Source: Myxococcales bacterium | GTDB lineage: Bacteria; Myxococcota_A; UBA9160; SMWR01 | Length of the DNA: 64,000 nt | Assembly: GCA_022561775.1 (NCBI GenBank) | Contig: JADFQO010000011.1 | Location: 1 to 64,000, forward strand | Direction of reading: 5' to 3' | Part shown: in pieces, positions 23,965 through 32,646 of the stretch | Layout of the letters: every line of letters begins with the position of its first letter | Position numbering within the stretch: position 1 is the first letter of the stretch | The notes under the pieces: generated by a model | The model's input: only the letters and a program-made list of their open reading frames with translations | Databases searched by the model: none | Told to the model about the DNA's origin: nothing | Made by a program: the position numbers and the translations under genes

Positions 23965-26310
23965 GTGGTTATTGGCAGATTCAATTTTCGAAATTCGTGC
24001 AGCTTTGGAAGTCCTCGTCTCGCGCGGCTGGCACTCGTGATTGGATGGCTTGGACTCGCTCCGTTGGGATGTGGCGACGGCGACCGACCCGAGGGTAGGC
24101 CGAAGTCGTTGGGGGAGTGGAAGGCGCTGCGCGCGTACCACGACGAAAACGTCTGGGCAAACGAGACGCTTGCCCAGGAGTACGAACTGACGCTGGTCGC
24201 CATCTGGGACACGCTGCTCGGCGTCGATGACGATACCTACCGGAAGGTTGCGATCCTGTCCTCGATCCAGTTTGACGAGGTGACGCTCGGGAAGCCGAAG
24301 CTCGTCGAAGAACTCGATCACGGCATCGAGAGCTTCATCCTCGAGCGGCCCGGCACGACGCTCACCCACGAGGAGTGGGGGAGATTCCTCCGCGAGCTTG
24401 CGAGCGGGGGGTATCGACTGATCCAATCCGAGTTCCACCACACGCGTTTCGTCCCAGCAACCGAAGATTCGCCCGCGCGATCGCTCGTCAAGATCGTATT
24501 TCACGCCATTGAAGACGGCGCCGATCGGCGCATCATCGTCAACGGTGAGGTCGGCGTAGAGTGGTCGGGGCTCCGCGACGAGAGCGGTAACCCGATCGCC
24601 GCGAACCTCGATGCCACGGGTTTGCGGATGCTGACCCGAACCGGGCCCCCGATCTTCAAGCAGATACTCGGCTTTGGGCTCAGGGACGGGGAGAACCTGT
24701 CTCGCCTGCACCCGATTCTCGTCTACGACCTCGACAAGGACGGCTATCCCGAGGTGGTCATGATCGGTGGCGGCCGCGTGCTCTGGAACCTGGGCGAGCG
24801 AGGATTCAACGACGGACCTCTCACCGAGCAGGGCTACCTGCTGACGGAAACCGGGGTGATCGCCGATCTCAATGGCGACGGCAATCCAGATCTGGTGTCG
24901 ACTCGTGCGCGCGGAGATTTGGTGGTCTATCTCGGAAACGACAAGGGACGCTTTACCGGCGAGCCGATCGTGACGCCTAGGTTCGATCGCCCCCTGCGCG
25001 CCCCATCGACACTCACGGTTGGAGATATAGACGGCGATCGCGACCTCGACCTCTGGCTCGGGCAGTACAAGCGCGCCTATGACGCGGGGCAGATGCCCTC
25101 CCCGTATTACGACGCCAACGACGGGTATCCCGGATACCTCCTGGCGAACGATGGAGCGGCTCATTTTTCGGACGTGACCGTCGAGGCCGGACTCGCGGAA
25201 AAGAGATTTCGGCGGAGCTACGCGAGTAGCTTCTTCGATCTCGACGACGACGGCGACCTGGACCTCCTCGTCGTGAGTGACTTCTCGGGGATAGACCTCC
25301 ACCACAACGACGGAGCCGGCCACTTTAGCGATGCCAACCACACGCTCGATTCCGACCGCCACCTCTTTGGGATGTCGTCATCGTTTGGTGATTACGACAT
25401 GGACGGCCGGCTGGATTTCTTCGTCGCGGGGATGGCTTCGACGACCGCGCGCCGCCTCGAAGCGCTTGGGTTGGGTCGTGACGACCGACCCGATATGCAG
25501 GAGATGAGGATGCGCATGGCGTTCGGAAATCGCATGTATCTCGCTGCGGATAGCGGTTGGCGGGAGCCCGAGTTTCGCGAGGAGATCGCGCGCACCGGGT
25601 GGACGTGGGGGACTACCGCATTCGATTTCGACAACGACGGTGACCCCGACATCTTTGCCGCGAACGGGCATGAGAGCGGCGAGAGCACCAAGGACTACTG
25701 CACGAACTTCTGGACGCACGACATCTTCGATGGACAATCCGAGCCGGACCCGGCGTTGAACAGCATGTTCGGAGAAATGATCGAAGGCTTCGCCCAAGGC
25801 AAGGAGTCCTGGGACGGTTACCAGAAGAACCATCTGCTGATGAATCGAAGCGGCGAGGGATTCGTGAACATCGCATTTCTGATGGGACTGGCGGACGAAT
25901 TCGACAGCCGTTCCGCGGTCAGCGCTGATCTGGATCTCGATGGCCGGGTCGACGTAATCGTCGTGGAAGACCGGGGTATCAAGGGTCAGAAACTCCACAT
26001 CTATCGCAATCAGATCGAGACGGAGAACCATTGGATCGGCGTTCAATTGCAGGAAGAGGGGGGTGGATTGTCGCCGGTGGGCGCCTCGGTAACCGTGCGC
26101 ACGGTCGATCGGACCCATGTCGGACGCGTGGTTACCGGCGAGACGCTGATGGGACAGCATCCGACGACGTTGCACTTCGGGCTGGCTGGATCGGAGCAGG
26201 TGAAATCCATTGAAGTCCAATGGGTTGGCGGTGTGAAGCGGATCATCGAAAATCCGGAGATCGACCGGTATCACCTGATCTTCGGTCGGGCCCCGACCGG
26301 GGCCTATTGA
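23965..26310 (+). CDS. FG-GAP/VCBS and ASPIC/UnbV repeat exported protein
   Basis: The 781-residue protein has a hydrophobic leader ending in PLGCGDGD (probable lipoprotein) and a unique N-terminal segment of about 200 residues. It then has at least five VCBS/FG-GAP calcium loops (DLNGDGNPDLV, DIDGDRDLDLW, DLDDDGDLDLL, DFDNDGDPDIF, DLDLDGRVDVI) and a C-terminal ASPIC/UnbV domain (HWIGVQLQ through VQWVGG). This is the architecture of CRTAC/UnbV-type surface propellers. GTG start with GAAGAGG upstream. Function is unknown. The tight linkage to a TPR partner is common for UnbV proteins. Confidence 0.8.
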   Translation: MVIGRFNFRNSCSFGSPRLARLALVIGWLGLAPLGCGDGDRPEGRPKSLGEWKALRAYHDENVWANETLAQEYELTLVAIWDTLLGVDDDTYRKVAILSSIQFDEVTLGKPKLVEELDHGIESFILERPGTTLTHEEWGRFLRELASGGYRLIQSEFHHTRFVPATEDSPARSLVKIVFHAIEDGADRRIIVNGEVGVEWSGLRDESGNPIAANLDATGLRMLTRTGPPIFKQILGFGLRDGENLSRLHPILVYDLDKDGYPEVVMIGGGRVLWNLGERGFNDGPLTEQGYLLTETGVIADLNGDGNPDLVSTRARGDLVVYLGNDKGRFTGEPIVTPRFDRPLRAPSTLTVGDIDGDRDLDLWLGQYKRAYDAGQMPSPYYDANDGYPGYLLANDGAAHFSDVTVEAGLAEKRFRRSYASSFFDLDDDGDLDLLVVSDFSGIDLHHNDGAGHFSDANHTLDSDRHLFGMSSSFGDYDMDGRLDFFVAGMASTTARRLEALGLGRDDRPDMQEMRMRMAFGNRMYLAADSGWREPEFREEIARTGWTWGTTAFDFDNDGDPDIFAANGHESGESTKDYCTNFWTHDIFDGQSEPDPALNSMFGEMIEGFAQGKESWDGYQKNHLLMNRSGEGFVNIAFLMGLADEFDSRSAVSADLDLDGRVDVIVVEDRGIKGQKLHIYRNQIETENHWIGVQLQEEGGGLSPVGASVTVRTVDRTHVGRVVTGETLMGQHPTTLHFGLAGSEQVKSIEVQWVGGVKRIIENPEIDRYHLIFGRAPTGAY

Positions 26311-26392
26311 TTTCGCGATGCCCCTGCGCCGAGATCCGCTCTGAATCCGTTGGTGAGTCGTTCGAAGATGACAACGGGTGAACACTTTTTAC

Positions 26393-26421
26393 TTGCGGTC
26401 GAGGGGCGAAACGAGTATAAG
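26393..26421 (+). promoter_or_regulatory. Sigma-70-type promoter for the PYROXD2-like gene
   Basis: TTGCGG (26393-26398) and TATAAG (26416-26421) are separated by exactly 17 bases, giving a leader of about 70 bases before the strong CAGGAGG ribosome-binding site. It is the best -35/-10 match seen in the window. Confidence 0.5.
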
Positions 26422-26497
26422 GCTCCGGTTCGGCCTCAGATCCACGACGGGCGCTGTTTTCGCAGCGTCGCCAGAATCTGATTTCAGGAGGTATCCA

Positions 26498-28075
26498 ATG
26501 GCAACCAGATACGACGCCATCGTTATTGGGGCCGGTCACAACGGATTGATTTGCGCCGCCTATCTCTCCAAGGCCGGTAGGAAGGTGCTGGTCGTCGAGC
26601 GCCGCAGCATTATCGGCGGTGCGACAGCAACCGAGGAGGTCTGGCCCGGCTATCGAGTCTCCACCGCATCCTACGTGATGAGCATGATGCAGAAGAAGGT
26701 GATCGCTGATCTCGAGCTTCCGAAATACGGCTGGAAAATGATCCCGATGGACTGCCTCTTCACGCCGTTCGAAGACGGCCGCTCGATCGCGATGTGGGGT
26801 GACCACCGGAAGACCCAGGCCGAAATCGCCAAGTTCTCGAAAAAAGACGCCGAGATATATCCGGTCTTCGAAGCATTTCTCGAGGATTCGGCCAAATTCG
26901 TTCGCAAGATGCTGTTCATGACGCCTCCGAACCCGACCTCGCGCAAACTGCGTGACCTCAAGTCGATGCTCCAGCACGCCAATGCGGTCCGCAAATTGGG
27001 CACCAAGATCTTCCGGATCGCCGATCTGATGACCATGAGCGTCTCCGAATTCCTCGACATGTACTTTGAGTCGGACCAGATCAAGGTCGTCAAGGCCTAC
27101 TACGGCTCGATCGGCACCTTCCTCGGGCCTCGCTCGCCGGGGACCGCCTACGTGCTCCTGCACCACGTGATGGGCGACCTCGGCGGCGCGGGTGGCTGGG
27201 GGTTCATGAAGGGCGGAATGGGTGCGGTGCCGCAGTCGATCGCGGGCTGTGCGACCGCGCACGGTTGCGAAATCCGCACCGACGCGGAAGTTGCCCAGAT
27301 CCTGACCGAGAACGGTCGGGTGACGGGTGTCGCGCTCCAATCGGGCGAGGAGATCTTCGCGAATACCGTTGTCACGGGCGCGGACGCGAAGACCTCGTTT
27401 CTCAAACTGCTCGACAGCAAGCAGCTCCCGAGTGATTTCGTCGAGGCAATTCAGAACCTGCGCACGTTCAGCACGGCGTTCAAGATCAATCTCGCCGTCG
27501 AGACGCCGCCGGCCTACAAGGCTTTCAAAGCCGAGCAGGTGGGTGTCGACTACCCGAGCTACGTGCACATCGGGCCGACGATGGAATACCTCGAGAGGGC
27601 CTATGACGACGCCAAGTACGGGCGCCCGTCGACCCGGCCATTCTTCACCCCGTGTATGCCGACGATCGTCGATCCGGATCTCGCGCCTCCCGGAAAGCAC
27701 ATCATCAACATCTTCGGTGGTCATGCTCCGTACGAACTCAAGGACGCGAGCTGGGAGCAGGAGCGCGAGAAGTTCGCGGACCGGGTTCTCGATGTGTTCG
27801 AGGAATTCGCACCGGGTGTGAAGGATTCGGTCATCGAGCGCCAGATCCTGATGCCGCCCGATCTGGAGCGCATCTTCGCGCTGCCGCAGGGTCACATCTT
27901 CCACGGCGAGCTGAGCTTGGATCAGCTCGCCTTCATGCGGCCGGCCCCCGGTTATGCGGATTACCGAACGCCGATCCGCAACCTCTGGCAATGCGGCTCC
28001 AGCACGCACCCGGGTGGCGGTGTGATGGGGATGGGCGGCCACAACGCGTCCCGCGAGATACTCAAGGGTTGGTGA
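26498..28075 (+). CDS. FAD/NAD(P)-binding oxidoreductase, phytoene-desaturase/PYROXD2-like
   Basis: The 525-residue flavoprotein has the N-terminal dinucleotide motif AIVIGAGHNGLICAAYLSKAG, ERR at the ribose-binding strand end, and the C-terminal HPGGGVMGMGGHNASREIL motif typical of CrtI-related PYROXD2 proteins. The absence of carotenoid genes and the GHNG motif favour the PYROXD2 group, whose substrates are mostly unknown. The ATG at 26498 has CAGGAGGTATCCA directly upstream, so the longer open frame is not used. It is followed 99 bases later by a GcvT-fold gene, suggesting joint action in one-carbon or amine oxidation. Confidence 0.82.
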   Translation: MATRYDAIVIGAGHNGLICAAYLSKAGRKVLVVERRSIIGGATATEEVWPGYRVSTASYVMSMMQKKVIADLELPKYGWKMIPMDCLFTPFEDGRSIAMWGDHRKTQAEIAKFSKKDAEIYPVFEAFLEDSAKFVRKMLFMTPPNPTSRKLRDLKSMLQHANAVRKLGTKIFRIADLMTMSVSEFLDMYFESDQIKVVKAYYGSIGTFLGPRSPGTAYVLLHHVMGDLGGAGGWGFMKGGMGAVPQSIAGCATAHGCEIRTDAEVAQILTENGRVTGVALQSGEEIFANTVVTGADAKTSFLKLLDSKQLPSDFVEAIQNLRTFSTAFKINLAVETPPAYKAFKAEQVGVDYPSYVHIGPTMEYLERAYDDAKYGRPSTRPFFTPCMPTIVDPDLAPPGKHIINIFGGHAPYELKDASWEQEREKFADRVLDVFEEFAPGVKDSVIERQILMPPDLERIFALPQGHIFHGELSLDQLAFMRPAPGYADYRTPIRNLWQCGSSTHPGGGVMGMGGHNASREILKGW

Positions 28076-28174
28076 TGGCTTCGGCGCCCTGACCAGGGGT
28101 GCCGAAATACCGCGAATCGCACGCTCGAAGGCGAATCGACCGGCGAGAAGGGGCCGGTAAGAAGGAGAAGTGAG

Positions 28175-29287
28175 ATGAAGCTCACGCCGCTCTATCAAAC
28201 CCATCTTGACCTCGGTGCAACGATGTACACGACGGGTATGGGGTACGAGATGCCCGCCTACTACTCGAACGTGGAGGAGGAGGCCAAGAACGTCCGCGAG
28301 CGAGTCGGCATGAACGATGTCTCGCTGATGGGTCGGCTGGACGTCAAGGGCAAGGATGCGCTTACCCTTTCCCAATACCTGATCGTCAACGATGCCGCCC
28401 GATTGTCGGATGGACAGGCCCTCTATTCGGTCATGTGCAACGAAGAAGGCCTGATCGTAGACGACGTTATCGTCCTGCGTTTCAGCGCCGAGCACATGCG
28501 CATCATCACCTCGTCGATGTACCGAGCGAGAACGCTCGCCTGGATCCAGAAGCACATCGGCGAAAAGAACATCAGCGCATACGTGACGGACATCAGCTCC
28601 TACTTCACCATGATCGGCGTCCAGGGGCCGAAGTCACGAGAAGTGCTGAGCGGCATTACAGACATCGATCTCTCGAAGCTGAAATTCTTCCGTTTTGCCT
28701 TCGGAAAGTTTGGGGATATTCCCTGCATGATCGCCCGACTCGGGTTTTCGGGCGAGCTCGGCTACGAGTGCTATGTGAACGTGGAAGACGCTCATGCGAC
28801 ATGGGACTTGATCATGGCGGCCGGCAAGCCACACGGGATCCTTCCCTACGGGATGGACACGCTCGACGCCTTGCGCTGGGAGAAGGGATTCATCTTCTAC
28901 GGTTTCGACGCGACGGACGAACACAACCCCTACGAGTGCAGGGTTTCCGAGTTCATCCGCTACGACTGCGGTGATTTCCTCGGACGCGAGGCGCTGTTGA
29001 AGATCCAGGAGCGCGGTCCGGCCAAGAAACTGATGGGCCTGGAGGTCGGCGGCGACAAACTGGCCCCCGGTGATCAGCCGCTCAAGATCGGAGCGGAGAG
29101 CGTTGGCCACGTCGTGGCTGGGTTTCACTCGCCGAACCTCGATCGAAATCTTGGGTATGCCTACGTGAACGCACCGCACTTCGAAGACGGCACCAAGGTC
29201 AGCCTGGAAATCGACGGCACCGAGACGCCCGCCACCGTCGTAGAGATGCCATTCCTGGACCCCGCTGGAAAACGCATGAGAATGTAG
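28175..29287 (+). CDS. GcvT-fold aminomethyltransferase/demethylase family protein
   Basis: The 370-residue protein is a single-domain GcvT/DmdA-like folate enzyme: GCV_T domain from about residue 10 to 270 (DVSLMGRLDVKGKDAL, FTMIGVQGPKSREVL, GFSGELGYECYV) and a C-terminal barrel from about 280. These proteins move methyl or methylene groups to tetrahydrofolate from glycine, DMSP, dimethylglycine or similar compounds. It has no attached FAD domain, and the oxidoreductase gene just upstream may supply that activity. GAAGGAG lies eight bases before the ATG. Glycine-cleavage T protein is less likely, since no gcvH or gcvP is nearby. Confidence 0.82.
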   Translation: MKLTPLYQTHLDLGATMYTTGMGYEMPAYYSNVEEEAKNVRERVGMNDVSLMGRLDVKGKDALTLSQYLIVNDAARLSDGQALYSVMCNEEGLIVDDVIVLRFSAEHMRIITSSMYRARTLAWIQKHIGEKNISAYVTDISSYFTMIGVQGPKSREVLSGITDIDLSKLKFFRFAFGKFGDIPCMIARLGFSGELGYECYVNVEDAHATWDLIMAAGKPHGILPYGMDTLDALRWEKGFIFYGFDATDEHNPYECRVSEFIRYDCGDFLGREALLKIQERGPAKKLMGLEVGGDKLAPGDQPLKIGAESVGHVVAGFHSPNLDRNLGYAYVNAPHFEDGTKVSLEIDGTETPATVVEMPFLDPAGKRMRM

Positions 29288-29338
29288 GCTGGCGTTTTCG
29301 GGGTTCTCTTTTTCGCCACGAGCCAATGGAGGGATACA

Positions 29339-29791
29339 ATGCGTCTGAACATTTCCCGCCGTCTAACACTATTTTGTGGGTTGATGAGTATCGCGTTGCT
29401 CGCCGCGACCGCACCAGCGCAGCAGCGTTCCGGGCGATCCAATACCCCCGGCGGTTTCGCCGAGGGTCGCCTGATGAAGAAGAACGCAAAGGAACTCGGT
29501 CTGAGCGAGGACGATGTTACGAAAATCGACGCTGTAATCAAAGTGGGAAGGGGCGAAGAGGAGAAACTTCGCGAGCAGAACAAGGCCGCCATTGGCGAGC
29601 TGAACAAGATCCTCGCGCAGAATCTCCCGAACGAGAAGGAGTTGATGGCCGCGTCCAACAAAGTCGGAGAGCTCGCTTCGAAGTCACGAGTGCTCAAGAT
29701 GAAATCCGTGATCGAGATGCGTTCGCTCCTCACGGCCGAACAGCTCGAAAAATTCATGGAGCTTCGCCAGAAGGCCACCGCTCGCCGCTGA
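29339..29791 (+). CDS. Small secreted helical protein, Spy/CpxP-like
   Basis: The 150-residue protein has a signal peptide (RRLTLFCGLMSIALLAATAPAQQ) and a helical body rich in Lys, Glu and Leu, with the pattern ELGLSEDDVTKID and a late LLTAEQLEKFMELRQK that recalls the LTxxQ repeats of periplasmic Spy/CpxP chaperones and metal sensors. GGAGGG lies before the ATG. It follows the GcvT-fold gene by 51 bases. The family call rests on these short motifs and on size. Confidence 0.6.
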   Translation: MRLNISRRLTLFCGLMSIALLAATAPAQQRSGRSNTPGGFAEGRLMKKNAKELGLSEDDVTKIDAVIKVGRGEEEKLREQNKAAIGELNKILAQNLPNEKELMAASNKVGELASKSRVLKMKSVIEMRSLLTAEQLEKFMELRQKATARR

Positions 29792-30160
29792 GCCCGATTC
29801 GCTGGCTCGGCTCGTTTTGCCCTCAAGTTGCCGGATGGGTCCGGCCGAGATATCCTCGAGAGCTGACGTCGCGGCCATCTGCTGCGACCCTGGAGGCCGG
29901 GTATGCCCGCCCGAATGATGAGACGGCACCGCCGCCCACGTATTCGCTCCGCCATCGCCGAGGCGGAGGACGTTCAACACCAGCGCGGACTGGGCTGACG
30001 ACTCTACAACCCCGCACTCCACATTCCATTTGAATGCGCGTCTCCGTGCGCCGTGCGAAGCGCACGCGCAGCGAGACCGCCAATCGTTGCAGATAGACGC
30101 TCGCCGCGTGCGGTGGGCGCAAACCTCCCGGGCCAAACGCCCAAGGGAGCGAGGAAATCC
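29792..30160. other. Intergenic region before the omega-aminotransferase
   Basis: About 370 bases with no credible gene. A 7-bp hairpin (CTCCGCC 29947-29953 with GGCGGAG 29962-29968) and a weak TTGCAG at about 30087 are the only signals seen. GCGAGGAA at the right end is the ribosome-binding site of the next gene. Confidence 0.4.
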
Positions 30161-31573
30161 ATGACGGACCCAATGCCGACCCAACCACGTTACGACGCCA
30201 AGGTGCTGTGGCGTCAAGATAAAGACCATTGCATCCACCCATTTACCCACTTCCCGAGTTTCGAGAAGGAAGGCGCTCTCGTCATCGCGGAGGGCAGGGG
30301 TGCCTATGTGTTCGACGTGGATGGCAGGCGCTACCTGGACGGAATTGCAGGCCTCTGGTGCGTCAACATTGGCCATGGGAACGCCGAGATGGCCGATACG
30401 CTGGCCGAGCAAGCCAGGCGTCTGTCGTTCTTCAACACGTTCGTCGACACGACGAATCCCCCGGCCGCCCAGTTGGCCGCCAAGCTCGCGGATCTGGCCC
30501 CAGCCCATCTGAATCGGGTCTTCTTCGATACCGGTGGTTCCGCTGCAAACGACTCGACGGTGCGAACCATCCACTACTATTTCAACCGGCTGGGGATGCA
30601 CGCGAAGAAGAAACTCATTTCGCGTGTCGACGCGTACCACGGCAGCTCCTACCTCACGATGGCGCTCACGGGCAAGCGTGAGGACCACGAGGGCTTTGAT
30701 CTACCGGAAGGCCTTGTCGACTATGTCTCGTGCCCCAACCCGTACAGGCGCCCGGCCGGGATGACGATCGACGAGTACTGCGATCAGCTGGTTGACGAAC
30801 TCGAGGCGAAGATCCTCGAACTCGGACCGGAGAATGTCGCGGCTTTCTTCGCCGAGCCGATTATGGGAGCCGGTGGGGTGATCGTTCCGCCCGCTGGCTA
30901 TCACCGTCGAACCCAAGATGTGTGTCGCCGCTACGGGGTCCTCACCGTTTCTGATGAAGTGGTGACGGGCTTCGGGCGCCTGGGTCACATGTTCGCCTCG
31001 GAACCGACGTTCGATCTGTCTCCCGACGTGATCACGTCCGCCAAGGGGATCACCTCGGGTTATGTCCCGCTGGGTGCTTCGATCTTCAGTGATCAGATCT
31101 ACGAGGTGATCAGCAGATCCGAGCCGGGGCGAGATTCGTTCAACCACGGCTTCACGTACTCCGGGCATCCCATCTGCTGCGCGGCTGCGCTCAAGAACAT
31201 CGAGATCATCGAGCGCGATCGCATCTGCGAACATGTCCGGGAGGTCGGTCCGTATTTCGAAAAGCGGCTCTCGCGTCTCGAGTCGTTGCCGCTCGTGGGA
31301 GACGTGCGCGGAAGCCACTTCATGCTCTGCGTCGAGAACGTTGCCAATAAGCAGACCAAGGCACTCCTCCCGGAAGAGGTCGCAATCGGAGACCGGATTT
31401 CGGATCACTGCGAGAAGAGAGGTCTCATCGTGCGCCCGCTGGGCCACCTGAACGTCATCTCACCGCCGCTGATCATGACACGGGACGAGATCGACGAGTT
31501 GGTGGAGATTCTCGGAGCGAGTATCGAAGCTACCGCCGACGATCTCACCCGCGAAGGCATCCGGATCGACTAG
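30161..31573 (+). CDS. Class III omega-amino-acid aminotransferase
   Basis: The 470-residue protein belongs to the beta-alanine:pyruvate / putrescine aminotransferase subgroup. It has an N-terminal HPFTHFPSFEKEG segment and LDGIAGLWCVNIGHGN, typical of omega-transaminases, then GGSAANDSTVR for phosphate binding, DEVVTGFGR (D265) and the Schiff-base lysine K295 in SAKGITSGY. It would transfer an amino group from an omega-amino acid, polyamine or related amine to pyruvate or a keto acid. The ATG at 30161 has GAGCGAGGAAATCC upstream. A strong hairpin lies after the stop. Confidence 0.85.
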   Translation: MTDPMPTQPRYDAKVLWRQDKDHCIHPFTHFPSFEKEGALVIAEGRGAYVFDVDGRRYLDGIAGLWCVNIGHGNAEMADTLAEQARRLSFFNTFVDTTNPPAAQLAAKLADLAPAHLNRVFFDTGGSAANDSTVRTIHYYFNRLGMHAKKKLISRVDAYHGSSYLTMALTGKREDHEGFDLPEGLVDYVSCPNPYRRPAGMTIDEYCDQLVDELEAKILELGPENVAAFFAEPIMGAGGVIVPPAGYHRRTQDVCRRYGVLTVSDEVVTGFGRLGHMFASEPTFDLSPDVITSAKGITSGYVPLGASIFSDQIYEVISRSEPGRDSFNHGFTYSGHPICCAAALKNIEIIERDRICEHVREVGPYFEKRLSRLESLPLVGDVRGSHFMLCVENVANKQTKALLPEEVAIGDRISDHCEKRGLIVRPLGHLNVISPPLIMTRDEIDELVEILGASIEATADDLTREGIRID

Positions 31574-31611
31574 AATCCGACAGCGCCCGATTGCGGCGCG
31601 AGCGACTGGCT

Positions 31612-31639
31612 GGCCCGGGCCCAAATTTGGGTCCGGGCC
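31612..31639 (+). terminator. Strong GC hairpin after the aminotransferase
   Basis: GGCCCGGGCCCAAA (31612-31625) is followed immediately by TTTGGGTCCGGGCC (31626-31639), a 14-bp dyad with one mismatch, 38 bases after the stop. The downstream T-tract is poor (GTATTTCG). A terminator is the simplest reading. An operator is the alternative. Confidence 0.55.
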
Positions 31640-31730
31640 GTATTTCGTGCGTTGGGCGGGGCGTTTCCCGAACGCATATGGCAATCTGGGCCGCTGAACG
31701 GGATGCGCCGCGGAGTGTGCTTTGGTTGAA

Positions 31731-32546
31731 ATGCCCTTTGAGATGATTCGATACCAGACCGATGGCCCTATTGCGGTCATCACGCTCGATCGCCCCGACA
31801 AACTGAACGCGATCAATGCACAGATGATCCGGGAGCTCAACCGGGCGCTCGATCTCGCCGAGGGAGATTTTGATGTGCGCGTCATCGTGCTCCGCGGAGA
31901 GGGCAAGGCCTTCTCCGCGGGATTCGACCTCGGCGGCGGAGAAAGAAAAGGTGAGGATCGAATCGAGGCTCTACGCGCCAATCTCCAGCTCGATTTCGAC
32001 GTCATCATGCGTTTTTGGGATTCTCCAAAAACCACGATCTCAGCAGTTCACAAATACTGCTTCGGTAGCGCGCTCGAGATGGCGGTAGCGTGCGACATCA
32101 CCGTGGCAGCCGAGGGCTGCCGCTTCGGTGAGCCGGAGGTCAAGTTCGGCAGCGGGATCGTGACGATGATCCTGCCCTGGTTGATCGGCCCGAAGCGAAC
32201 GAAGGAGTTGCTGCTAACGGGAAACGACGAGGTGACCGCCGAGCGCGCGCTCGAGATGGGCCTCGTCAATCGAGTGGTTCCCGCCGAGGATTGCTACGCT
32301 GAGGCCCTGCGCCTTGCACGCACGATTGCTGTCAACGACCGCGTGGCCGTCACGCTTACCAAGAAGGCGATCAATCGCAGTTATGAGGTGATGGGTATGC
32401 GGCAGGCCCTGCTCCAGAGCCTCGAATTGGACGTCAGCATCGAGGCCAGTGAGACGCCCGAATCGCGTGAATTCGAGCGGATCATCGCAGAAGACGGCAT
32501 CAAGGCGGCGCTCGCCTGGCAAGAGGCGCGGCTGCTCAAGAGGTGA
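31731..32546 (+). CDS. Enoyl-CoA hydratase/isomerase family protein
   Basis: The 271-residue crotonase-fold protein has the family landmarks: VITLDRPDKLNAI near the N-terminus, the oxyanion-hole segments GKAFSAGFDLGG and FGSALEMAVACDI, and RFGEPEVKFG. Crotonases hydrate or isomerise acyl-CoA thioesters. The catalytic glutamates of true hydratases cannot be assigned with certainty here. Candidate starts are TTG 31722, ATG 31731 and ATG 31743, none with a strong ribosome-binding site. It may serve the same acyl-CoA route as the acyl-CoA dehydrogenase at 14641-15804. Confidence 0.8.
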   Translation: MPFEMIRYQTDGPIAVITLDRPDKLNAINAQMIRELNRALDLAEGDFDVRVIVLRGEGKAFSAGFDLGGGERKGEDRIEALRANLQLDFDVIMRFWDSPKTTISAVHKYCFGSALEMAVACDITVAAEGCRFGEPEVKFGSGIVTMILPWLIGPKRTKELLLTGNDEVTAERALEMGLVNRVVPAEDCYAEALRLARTIAVNDRVAVTLTKKAINRSYEVMGMRQALLQSLELDVSIEASETPESREFERIIAEDGIKAALAWQEARLLKR

Positions 32547-32646
32547 CGCGGCCGGTGTCCGGATCCTCTCGATGCCGCCTCAACGGCAATGTGGTCGTCC
32601 TTCGGTGGCTACTCTCGCGGTTCGCCTGAAAATGGAGGCCTGATAC

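Noticed and set aside
23677-25362. Minus-strand open frame of 561 codons opposite the UnbV gene
   Set aside because: Mirror of repeated Asp-rich calcium loops in GC-rich DNA. No recognisable protein features.
26208-26224. BetI-like palindrome CCATTGAAGTCCAATGG
   Set aside because: It lies inside the UnbV coding region in a conserved protein motif and is not near a promoter of a related gene.
26243-28555. Minus-strand open frame of 770 codons opposite the PYROXD2-like and GcvT-fold genes
   Set aside because: The plus strand carries clear motifs and strong ribosome-binding sites. The antisense translation has no domain, no start signal and His/Arg-rich composition.
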